NCBI GenBank assembly: GCA_002171575.2
Contig: NHEI02000033.1
Coordinates: 6,697 to 13,656, forward strand
Reading direction: 5' to 3'
Source of the DNA: Flavobacteriaceae bacterium TMED81
GTDB taxonomy: Bacteria > Bacteroidota > Bacteroidia > Flavobacteriales > Flavobacteriaceae
DNA: 6,960 nt
Shown: positions 1 to 6,209 of the stretch, piece after piece
Layout: the number at the start of each line of letters is the position of its first letter
How positions within the stretch are numbered: the stretch's first letter is position 1
Made by a program: the position numbers and the translations under genes
The notes under the pieces: model-generated
The model's database searches: none
Seen by the model: only the letters and a program-made list of their open reading frames with translations
What the model was told of the DNA's origin: nothing

Positions 1-16
1 CCTATTATGAAATAGG
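1..16. repeat. Short inverted repeat at the window edge
   Basis: CCTATT at 1-6 pairs perfectly with AATAGG at 11-16 around a four-base ATGA loop. It could be the base of a terminator of a gene left of the window or chance in AT-rich DNA. The sequence to its left is not visible, and no T-run follows on the plus strand, so its role is undetermined. Confidence 0.25.
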
Positions 17-489
17 ATGTAAATATAAATTTTATCATTTAAATAAATTATTTTTTTATTACTATTAAAAATTCAAGTTAATTTATCAAATATCAATAAA
101 AAAATGAAAACATAATAACCCCCTAATTATGCAATACATTTTTGTACGCAACAACTGTAGGAAGCTAAATAACTTAAAAATTGACTTAAATCTTTTTTAT
201 TTTTCAATACGAGGTTTTTCCTAACTAAACAATTACTTTTTTAAATGCTATACACTTGTAATTTGTAATTTCAAAAGTTTACACTGATTATTTCCCAATC
301 AATTTGATTAAAGTAAAGTATTTTATGAAATTAACTTGTTTAGTACATCTCAAAAGGGTTAACGATTAGCGGCTAAGCTTTCAAGCGTTTATACAATAAA
401 ATAACTAGTAAAAAAAACGATAAAAATACATGCCACACGTACTGGGATAAAGTTAATTCACTTTTTAGCCACATTTTGATAGAAATATT
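1..489. other. AT-rich intergenic region without a convincing gene
   Basis: This stretch is very AT-rich, full of A and T runs, with stop codons frequent in all frames. The best plus-strand reading frame is a 31-codon ORF at 129-224, with no recognisable protein and many rare-looking choices, so I do not call it. Small symmetric elements are visible: a 6-bp hairpin at 1-16, an inverted repeat AATCAATTTGATT at 297-309, TTAGCGGCTAA at 366-376, and a tandem 7-mer TTGTAAT at 256-269. None is strong enough to name as an operator or RNA. I see no tRNA, riboswitch or known small RNA fold. The region probably holds upstream regulatory DNA for the small gene at 520 and the flank of a gene beyond the left edge. 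Confidence 0.6.
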
Positions 490-497
490 TAAATTTG
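490..497 (+). promoter_or_regulatory. Putative Bacteroidetes-type -7 promoter element (TAnnTTTG)
   Basis: TAAATTTG matches the TAnnTTTG -7 consensus of the primary sigma factor in Bacteroidetes. It lies 22 bases upstream of the ATG at 520, which would give a short leader of roughly 15 bases. It is the only exact match I found on the plus strand between 1 and 519. A TTTG at 475-478 lies upstream, but the 11-base spacing is shorter than usual for a -33 element, so only the -7 part is well supported. Confidence 0.5.
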
Positions 498-519
498 CAC
501 ATATAAAAACACAATCAAA

Positions 520-705
520 ATGAAGAATAAATTATGGGTATTGGTTCTTATTGCGCTAGCAATAGCCATATACTTTTTTACAAAAGACAGCTCTGAAGCG
601 ACTGTAGCAGAAGAAGCAACAACTGAAGAAGTTGTAGTTGAAGAAGCTACTGAAGAAGAAGCTACTGAAGAAGAAGCTACTGAAGAAGAAGCCACTGAAG
701 AATAA
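520..705 (+). CDS. Small membrane-anchored protein with acidic EEEAT repeat tail
   Basis: This 61-residue protein has no function I recognise. Residues 1-3 (MKN) and K4 are followed by one hydrophobic helix at about 5-20 (LWVLVLIALAIAIYFF), then T-K-D-S-S. The rest is a low-complexity tail made almost only of Glu, Ala, Thr and Val, ending in repeated EEEAT units. The tail carries about 22 glutamates and should be strongly negative and disordered. The helix lacks a lipobox cysteine or clear signal cleavage site, so a single-pass anchor with the tail outside is the simplest reading. Support for a real gene is positional: a TAnnTTTG element just upstream, an A-rich start context (no Shine-Dalgarno, usual for the group), and a strong terminator 22 bases after the stop. 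It is convergent with the minus-strand operon. It could be a cell-envelope spacer or cation-binding peptide, but that is speculation. Confidence 0.7.
   Translation: MKNKLWVLVLIALAIAIYFFTKDSSEATVAEEATTEEVVVEEATEEEATEEEATEEEATEE
637..702 (+). repeat. In-frame 15-bp tandem repeat (EEEAT units)
   Basis: Units of GAAGAAGAAGCTACT are at 652-666 and 667-681, with near copies at 637-651 (first codon GTT) and 682-696 (GCC for GCT), plus a partial copy at 697-702 just before the TAA. The unit length is a multiple of three, so slippage would change tail length without a frameshift. The two central units are identical in DNA, which suggests recent duplication. Confidence 0.85.
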
Positions 706-726
706 AATTCTTACATCAATATGTTA

Positions 727-753
727 GGGGAGTATTTACTCCCCTTTTTTTTT
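727..753 (+). terminator. Intrinsic terminator after the small acidic-tail gene
   Basis: A 7-bp GC-rich stem, GGGGAGT paired with ACTCCCC around a four-base ATTT loop (727-744), is followed directly by nine T residues (745-753). This is a textbook rho-independent terminator for the plus-strand gene ending at 705. Read from the minus strand the hairpin lacks a T-run after it, so it should terminate the convergent operon poorly, although the stem lies only 25 bases beyond that operon's last stop. Confidence 0.92.
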
Positions 754-768
754 GGAAATATTTGTTTA

Positions 769-1410
769 TTACATCTGCTTAACGACAATAAAAGTTGCCG
801 TTGCGCCAGTGGATAAATTCCATTGATTCGAGGATAGTAGCTTTTGATCCTCGTCAAACACCCTCAATTCTGCCGTATTCGGGCCAGATGACCCCTGATT
901 TAATGCTCTAAAATCAAACTTATTAAATCCAGGTTTTAAATCGATTTGCATGATGAAATATTGATTTTTAAGGTATAAGTTTTGTATTAGCACTTCGTCA
1001 TTGAGTAAGATTTGAACACGGTCTCCATCCTCATACTCAAAATCACGGCATACAATAATGGCTTTGTTGGAAGTTGTGTTTACATCCCCCAAATAGGTAT
1101 CTCCCAAATAGCCCATATTGGCGTTATCCTCCTCCCTTTTGCGTAACCTTTTGAGAAAAGGAGCAGAAGCATCTAAATATTCTTCTTTAGCAAAAAGTGA
1201 TTTATTGGGCTCCTCTTTTTTGTTTAAAAATGAAAAATCCTCAATTGAATTTTCATTGGTCATTATGCCTAAAATCGGTTTGTTAGGTATTGAAAAAAGA
1301 GGATTCTCTCCCTGATTCTCCTGCCCAGAAGCACTAAAATAAACGGCGAAAAACGTACAAATCAGGAACGATTTACGTAGCGAAGACCAACTGCTGTGCC
1401 AAAAAAACAT
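769..1410 (-). CDS. Secreted protein of unknown function with C-terminal beta-rich domain
   Basis: A 213-residue protein from the ATG at 1410. I chose this start because it gives an N-terminal export signal: a short leader, charged L-R-K at 11-13, a hydrophobic core (SFLICTFFAVYF, 14-25) and a plausible signal peptidase I site near SASG-Q30. An earlier ATG at 1458 would add 16 residues and deepen the overlap with the upstream gene. Residues 31-110 are polar, lysine- and glutamate-rich, probably flexible. Residues 115-211 look like a small beta-sandwich: a DGDRVQILLNDEVL strand pair, then LKPGFNKFDFRALNQG, then a GPNTAELRVFD motif and a closing strand (ATATFIVVKQ). I recall similar 'DGD...LNG...L..G.N...A.N.G..PNTA' domains in exported Bacteroidetes proteins, without a defined activity. 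No catalytic residues or lipobox are evident. The start overlaps the preceding gene by 49 bp, so it is probably the last gene of the ccsBA operon and may be translationally coupled. It may be periplasmic, but the family is not known to me by name. Confidence 0.82.
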   Translation of the reverse strand: MFFWHSSWSSLRKSFLICTFFAVYFSASGQENQGENPLFSIPNKPILGIMTNENSIEDFSFLNKKEEPNKSLFAKEEYLDASAPFLKRLRKREEDNANMGYLGDTYLGDVNTTSNKAIIVCRDFEYEDGDRVQILLNDEVLIQNLYLKNQYFIMQIDLKPGFNKFDFRALNQGSSGPNTAELRVFDEDQKLLSSNQWNLSTGATATFIVVKQM

Positions 1411-1574
1411 AAGCCCGAATTTACAAGAATAAGTCCAAATGTGCCAAACAAAAACCATGCCTCGCCATTTGACTTGGCAATAATTGCTTCTCCAACCACG
1501 CTCAAACCCAGACCATTAAGCACTAGTCCAATGATTGCATACCAAAACCATTTTTTATGTAGATTTTTTTCCAA
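1362..1574 (-). CDS. Small two-helix inner-membrane protein (probable TTG start)
   Basis: A 70-residue protein with two predicted membrane helices: about 9-32 (WFWYAIIGLVLNGLGLSVVG and on) and about 40-62 (AWFLFGTFGLILVNSGLCFF and on), joined by a short loop with KSNGE. The N-terminus is basic (KNLHKK), suggesting both ends face the cytoplasm. No ATG exists anywhere in the frame. The first usable start is TTG at 1574-1572, which lies inside the 3' end of ccsBA and gives a 20-bp overlap. The good helices and the continuous frame between two real genes argue that it is genuine. Its end overlaps the next gene by 49 bp. It resembles small uncharacterised membrane proteins I associate with flavobacterial genomes, but I cannot name a family. 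Its position right after ccsBA suggests co-expression with cytochrome c maturation; a direct role is only a guess. Confidence 0.7.
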   Translation of the reverse strand: MEKNLHKKWFWYAIIGLVLNGLGLSVVGEAIIAKSNGEAWFLFGTFGLILVNSGLCFFGTAVGLRYVNRS

Positions 1575-4500
1575 AGTATTTGTTATATCGTAAGAAAGAA
1601 ACCAATCCGACTACTGAAACGATAGCGATCGAATAATACACAAAGCTTGGCGTAATCACCTTATCGCCACTTGCATAGGAATGCAAACCAACCAGATAGA
1701 AATTTACACCAAAGTAGGTCATGATAATACTTGCAAAAGCGATAACTGACATCAGGTTAAACAACCATTTGCTTCGCAAACCAGGTATCAGTCGCATGTG
1801 TAGAACAAAAGCATAAACGAGAATACTGATTAGTGCCCATGTTTCTTTCGGGTCCCAACCCCAATATCTTCCCCAACTTTCGTTGGCCCATTGGCCACCG
1901 AGAAAGTTTCCAATCGTCAACATCACGACTCCAACGGTGAGTGCAAGTTCGTTGACGACTGACAGTTCATCGATTGTTAATCGGATTCGATTTTTTGTTT
2001 TCTTGGTCGTTAAAATCATCAAAATCATTGCTATAAAGCCAACTATCATGCCCAGAGCAAATGGGCCATAACTTCCAACGATTACGGCGACATGAATCAT
2101 CAACCAATAGCTATCTAGAACTGGGACTAGATTCGCAATCTCAGGGTCCATCCAGTTCCAATGTGCAATCATCAATACCATGGAAGCTACAAAAGCAGTC
2201 GCTGCGATTGTCAATTTGGATTTACTCCCAAAAGCCAATCCCATACCCACGGTTGCCCATGCAACATAGAGCATCGATTCGTAGGCGTCACTCCATGGTG
2301 CATGACCAGATATGTACCATCGTGCACCCATTCCGACCGTTTGGGCAACAAAAAGAAGGATGATAAGACCGATACATAGCTTTACAACAAATCCAAAAAT
2401 GCTGACATCATATATAATTTGGAAAATGAGCACCAAAAACATCAGTGTTCCAACATACATGTACCACGCAAAAAGCTTTTTGAAGATGTCATATTGGTTG
2501 TACATGATTTCTGCATCAATCTTTTCTTGCGAAGGCATGATATCATTGCCATATTTTCTTTGAAATCCCGATATACTTTCTAGTAATTCATCTGCTTGGT
2601 CGTAGGCACCTTGTCGCAACGCCCCGATGTAAAGCGGCATCACATTGGCAACATAAAGGGAATCAACTCCTTCAAATGGAAAATCAGGTGCCTCAGCAAA
2701 AGAAACCCACTTGTTGTTTTTATCATCTGGGACTGGAAAAATTCGAAGAACTTTACCTTCAATCGCACTATATATAAGATTAATCCTACGATCGGTTTCG
2801 ATAAAATCTTTTTGAAACTGGTTAGGTGTGGCAGCTTTATAAGCACCCTCTAAGGGTTTAGCGAGTTTGTAAGTTCCGTCCTTGTCAAAGAAATCAACAA
2901 ATGATGCGTATTTTGCTTTTTCATCGACCCCAGCGAGTCTTCGCAAACTGTCATTTCCTCTTTTTAAATAAATAAAAGGGACTTGATACCATAACAACGG
3001 GTTTTGTTGAATCGACAACAGAACTTGATCTGCATTCAAAGACTGATATGTATCTGACTTGCTCACTTTTCGTATCAATTCAGAGGCAAAGGTGTTCGCT
3101 GGTTTCATTCGCCCTCCAAAATCTTGAATGACAAGTTTTCCAAATTTAGCAGCTTGTTCAACTGGTACTGCTTGACGCATCAAAGTAGAATCGAGGTCTT
3201 GTATTGCTGTCGATTCATGTTGGTGAGTTTGAGAGAATACAGAGAAACCAAACAAAAGGACAATTGCCGTTAATGAGGCTTTTTTTACTCTTATTTTTTC
3301 AAGCGTTTTTGAGAGAGATTTAAACCTCGTTTTTCCAAAAAACATGATCCCAAGTAAGCCAATATAAAGAATGAAATAGCCAACATAGGTAATCCACGTT
3401 CCCCAAAAATCATGATTTACAGACAGAACAGTTCCTTTCTCATCTGGGTCGAATGAAGCTTGAAAAAAACGATACCCTTTGTGATTTAAAATGTGATTCA
3501 TATAAATATCGTGATCGAAAGGAGGGTAATCTGCTACGCTAACTCTACTCATAAAACTACTGTAGCTTTTTTCGGTTCCAGGATATTTTTCAGCAATAAA
3601 ATCATTGAGTTTTAAAGCAAACGGCAACTCATGCTGTAAAGAACCGTATTGAACCCAAAAATCCAAACCGCCTAGGGAAATCTGTTTGGGGTCGTTGGTA
3701 AACCCTTTTGCACCCAGAACTTGTATGGTTTCCGACTCGCCCTCTGTGGTGATTTTAAGGGTTAGTGCATCCTGAAAAGATTCTTCATCTTTCACGATTT
3801 GATAGGACCCCTGAATCACTGGATCGGGAAACACAAACTGCATGCCAGCAAGAGAATAAAGTGACCGAAAGTGGAGAGGTAGTTCTGTGTCTACTGGCAC
3901 CTCATCAAGAGTCTGGGTTGCCATCTGCATGCTTGTCCCACCAAATGGAGTGTTTATGCTATAACGATCATTGGTTTGATCCCATTCAATGTTGATTGCC
4001 CCATCTGTTGGGTTATTTAGCGTAAATAAAACATTGTGAATATTAACAATTTCTCCAAATCCGATATAGTGGTCATGGCGGGTCCCGTCACCAGCTTCAA
4101 CAATTTTGACAAAAAACTCCCCATCAGGGTCCTCGACCAAATCCTCCGCAGCATTTGACATAAAGTCAACATATTCTACCGAAAAGTCTTGGGAGTCGAA
4201 GGTGCTTTTCCAACGAAAAGAATTGTTGGTTGCTTCGGTAAACAAAAAATCATCTTGAAGCTTTTTTCGTTTGAGATTTCCATCCATTTCACCGTCAATC
4301 AAAACGGTAACATAGGTCTTTTCACTTAAAAATGTATTGGTAGTTTCTCCCTCGCGAATAGGCATAACACCTTCAAAACCAAAATAACGGGTAACAAAAG
4401 CACCAAGAATAATTAAAATCCATGCGGCATGTAAAAGAAGAACAGGCCATTTTTCCCATCGAAGAAGACGATATCTTTTAATATTACCTATAAAGTTAAG

Positions 4501-4683
4501 AACGAAAACGCCCATGATTGCCTCAAACCACCAAGCATTGTAGACCCAAATTCTAGCGGTAGCTGTGTTGTGAATGCTTTCAACAAAAGTGCCCACAGCC
4601 ATCGCAACGCAAAACACAATAAACAATATAGCTGTAAGTCGAGTTGAAAATAAAAAACGAACCAACTTCATGGCTTGTTTCAT
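1555..4683 (-). CDS. ccsBA: System II cytochrome c maturation protein CcsBA (ResB-CcsA fusion)
   Basis: This 1042-residue protein is a fused CcsB(ResB)-CcsA(ResC) heme exporter and cytochrome c synthetase. The family moves heme across the inner membrane and attaches it to CxxCH motifs of apocytochromes in the periplasm. The ResB half has helices at about 16-35, 50-68 and 79-98 with an intramembrane His85 (LLLHAAW), a large periplasmic domain (105-425) and a fourth helix (428-450). After a basic loop comes a helix at 467-485 ending VFSQTHQHE, which resembles a leftover signal peptide, then a second periplasmic domain (486-735). The CcsA half follows with many helices, SGHAPWSDAYES (His794), the tryptophan-rich WWD heme-binding motif at 932-950 (W932, W937, W941, W943, D944), VLHMR (His962) and GLHSY (His1001). 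These four histidines fit the two transmembrane and two periplasmic heme ligands of the family. Length fits a full fusion; I see no frameshift. The ATG at 4683 was taken; M5 at 4671 is an alternative. A TAnnTTTG element lies just upstream, so the gene may have its own promoter. Confidence 0.96.
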   Translation of the reverse strand: MKQAMKLVRFLFSTRLTAILFIVFCVAMAVGTFVESIHNTATARIWVYNAWWFEAIMGVFVLNFIGNIKRYRLLRWEKWPVLLLHAAWILIILGAFVTRYFGFEGVMPIREGETTNTFLSEKTYVTVLIDGEMDGNLKRKKLQDDFLFTEATNNSFRWKSTFDSQDFSVEYVDFMSNAAEDLVEDPDGEFFVKIVEAGDGTRHDHYIGFGEIVNIHNVLFTLNNPTDGAINIEWDQTNDRYSINTPFGGTSMQMATQTLDEVPVDTELPLHFRSLYSLAGMQFVFPDPVIQGSYQIVKDEESFQDALTLKITTEGESETIQVLGAKGFTNDPKQISLGGLDFWVQYGSLQHELPFALKLNDFIAEKYPGTEKSYSSFMSRVSVADYPPFDHDIYMNHILNHKGYRFFQASFDPDEKGTVLSVNHDFWGTWITYVGYFILYIGLLGIMFFGKTRFKSLSKTLEKIRVKKASLTAIVLLFGFSVFSQTHQHESTAIQDLDSTLMRQAVPVEQAAKFGKLVIQDFGGRMKPANTFASELIRKVSKSDTYQSLNADQVLLSIQQNPLLWYQVPFIYLKRGNDSLRRLAGVDEKAKYASFVDFFDKDGTYKLAKPLEGAYKAATPNQFQKDFIETDRRINLIYSAIEGKVLRIFPVPDDKNNKWVSFAEAPDFPFEGVDSLYVANVMPLYIGALRQGAYDQADELLESISGFQRKYGNDIMPSQEKIDAEIMYNQYDIFKKLFAWYMYVGTLMFLVLIFQIIYDVSIFGFVVKLCIGLIILLFVAQTVGMGARWYISGHAPWSDAYESMLYVAWATVGMGLAFGSKSKLTIAATAFVASMVLMIAHWNWMDPEIANLVPVLDSYWLMIHVAVIVGSYGPFALGMIVGFIAMILMILTTKKTKNRIRLTIDELSVVNELALTVGVVMLTIGNFLGGQWANESWGRYWGWDPKETWALISILVYAFVLHMRLIPGLRSKWLFNLMSVIAFASIIMTYFGVNFYLVGLHSYASGDKVITPSFVYYSIAIVSVVGLVSFLRYNKYFGKKST

Positions 4684-4699
4684 AGCTTTTTTTTATTTA

Positions 4700-4707
4700 C
4701 AAAAATA
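4700..4707 (-). promoter_or_regulatory. Putative TAnnTTTG promoter element for ccsBA
   Basis: On the minus strand the sequence reads TATTTTTG, an exact match to the Bacteroidetes -7 consensus TAnnTTTG, 16 bases upstream of the ccsBA ATG. It lies in the 149-bp gap after the SurA-like gene. Transcription would begin only about 9 to 10 bases before the ATG, giving a very short leader. No well-spaced TTG -33 element is visible, and T-rich DNA produces such matches by chance, so this is a candidate only. Confidence 0.35.
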
Positions 4708-4793
4708 AGGCACAGCAGACAATTATCCTACTGTTAGTCAAGGTTTTGATGGGAAGCTGAATACAACAGAACTTTAAAAAATACAATTGCAAA

Positions 4794-4834
4794 AACGAAT
4801 AATTTTGAATCTAGTTCGAGGGTGCTTATTCGTT
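4794..4834 (-). terminator. Weak hairpin after the SurA-like gene, possible terminator
   Basis: Read on the minus strand, AACGAATAA (4834-4826) pairs perfectly with TTATTCGTT (4802-4794) over 9 bp, with a 23-base loop, and is followed by only three more T residues. The upstream arm begins inside the stop codon of the SurA-like gene. The stem is AT-rich and the loop long, so it would be an inefficient terminator; it may instead be a chance dyad or a protein-binding site. Reading through into ccsBA remains possible. Confidence 0.3.
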
Positions 4835-6209
4835 ACTGAACCCACTTATTGGAGAAATCACAATCTCTGTATGAGCGATTCACATTGACAAACGTATCAT
4901 CAATTTTCTCACGCATCCACTTCTGTATAGCGTCCAACTGCTTTTCTTTTAAAGCCAAGTCCTTAATCTTAACATAGTCTGTTGCAAAATCTGCTTGATG
5001 CTGGTCGTAACGATTGGTCACTTTTAAAATCTTATATTTTTTGTTTCCTGAACGATCTTCGTCTAAAACTGCTGGAGAAATTTGATTGTCCTGTAGATTT
5101 AAAATTTGGTTATAAATCGCTGGATCGAGTTTGGTTAGCTCAAATTTGGTGTCTCCAGATGCGGGATTGATCAAAACACCCCCATTAGCAGCAGTGTCTT
5201 TATCGTCTGAAAACTCAAGGGCAGCATCAGCAAAGTTAATCTCTCCATCTTGAATCCTTTTGCGAATTAACTCGAGTTTGTCTTTTGCATCTTTGAGTTC
5301 CTTAGCAGAAATCTCTGGAACAAGGAGAACATGACGAACGTCTATGAGTTGCCCTCGGATCTTATCAACTGTTACGATATGCCATCCAAAGTCAGTTTGG
5401 AATGGTTGGGAAACTTCTCCCTCACGAAGTCGGTATGCCTGATCCCTAAACTCTTTCACCATGACTGGGCGTTTGCGATCAAGCGTATATCTTCCGCCAC
5501 GAGATCGAGAGCCAGGGTCTTGAGAGTATAAAATTGCTTTGGACGCAAAACTCGAACCATTTTCCAATACATCGTTGCGCATGGTCTCCAACATGCGGAT
5601 TGATCGTTCAACCTCTTCTCCCGTGGGAGTGGGTTCAACAACAATCTGAGCAATTTCAAGTTCAGCGCCAAAAACAGGACGCTGGTCTACTGGTATTTTA
5701 TCAAAAAACGTTCGTACTTCTTCTGGAGTCACTTCGATTTCTTCAACGATATTGGCTTGCATCCTTTGCGAGAGTTGTTGCACGCGATTGATGTCAAACA
5801 ATTCACTTCGAAAGCTTTGCTCATCCTTTTTCTTATAGAATTCGAGAACCTTTTCCATACTTCCGAGTTCTTGCACAAAATAGTCTATGGTTCTGCCCAC
5901 GTAATCATTTACCTCTGCATCACTTACTTCTAGACTATCTTGTTCGGCATGATGTGCATAGAGTTTATCTTCCATCAATTTACCCAAAAGACTACACCTT
6001 TCGATATTGGATGTTGGTATTCCTTGAGATTCCAGGTCAATGTAGGCCTTATCAACATCTGAGTCAAGAATCACATAATCCCCAATGACAGCAGCAACCC
6101 CATCGATTTTAATTCTAGTGGGTTGTGAGATACTATCTGTTTGGGCGTGACTAGAAACAAAACTGCCGAAAAGAAATAATACACACAGAGTGCTAAACCG
6201 CTTATTCAT
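4833..6209 (-). CDS. SurA-like periplasmic chaperone / peptidyl-prolyl cis-trans isomerase
   Basis: A 458-residue periplasmic folding factor of the SurA family, which escorts unfolded outer-membrane proteins and may isomerise prolyl bonds. The ATG at 6209 is chosen because it gives a clean signal peptide (MNKRF, hydrophobic 7-19, cleavage likely after SSHA22); the frame extends to 6260 but those residues would bury it. Residues 32-180 form the SurA N-terminal chaperone region, opening with IDGVAAVIGDYVILDSDVD. Parvulin-like domain 1 spans about 183-282 (YSQDPGSRSRGGRY, DFGWHIV) and domain 2 about 288-398 (VRHVLLVPE, EFSDDKDTAANGGVL). A C-terminal helix (about 402-436) completes the chaperone module. 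Domain 1 has the late active-site His277 but Gln188 where the first His normally sits; domain 2 has His293 but YKILKV in place of the FGxH motif. Isomerase activity is therefore uncertain, while the chaperone role is likely. The start overlaps the preceding gene by 8 bp (ATGAATAA), pointing to translational coupling. Length is normal for Bacteroidetes members. The symbol surA would be by similarity only. Confidence 0.93.
   Translation of the reverse strand: MNKRFSTLCVLFLFGSFVSSHAQTDSISQPTRIKIDGVAAVIGDYVILDSDVDKAYIDLESQGIPTSNIERCSLLGKLMEDKLYAHHAEQDSLEVSDAEVNDYVGRTIDYFVQELGSMEKVLEFYKKKDEQSFRSELFDINRVQQLSQRMQANIVEEIEVTPEEVRTFFDKIPVDQRPVFGAELEIAQIVVEPTPTGEEVERSIRMLETMRNDVLENGSSFASKAILYSQDPGSRSRGGRYTLDRKRPVMVKEFRDQAYRLREGEVSQPFQTDFGWHIVTVDKIRGQLIDVRHVLLVPEISAKELKDAKDKLELIRKRIQDGEINFADAALEFSDDKDTAANGGVLINPASGDTKFELTKLDPAIYNQILNLQDNQISPAVLDEDRSGNKKYKILKVTNRYDQHQADFATDYVKIKDLALKEKQLDAIQKWMREKIDDTFVNVNRSYRDCDFSNKWVQ

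Noticed and set aside
129..224. 31-codon plus-strand ORF in the AT-rich region
   Set aside because: Short, without a recognisable motif, membrane helix or start signal, and expected by chance in a region of this length.
489..695. Minus-strand frame of 68 codons rich in Ala, Ser, Val and Thr opposite the small acidic gene
   Set aside because: Its repetitive sequence is only the complement of the GAAGAAGCTACT repeats. It has no promoter or terminator of its own, whereas the plus-strand frame has both.
1411..1458. Earlier ATG start (1458) for the secreted protein
   Set aside because: It would add 16 residues ahead of the signal peptide and enlarge the overlap with the 70-residue gene to 97 bp. 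The ATG at 1410 gives a better export signal.
2061..2363. 100-codon plus-strand frame opposite ccsBA
   Set aside because: It lies wholly antisense to the conserved CcsA membrane part, has low-complexity His/Pro/Arg/Ser composition typical of a shadow frame, and shows no start or promoter signal.
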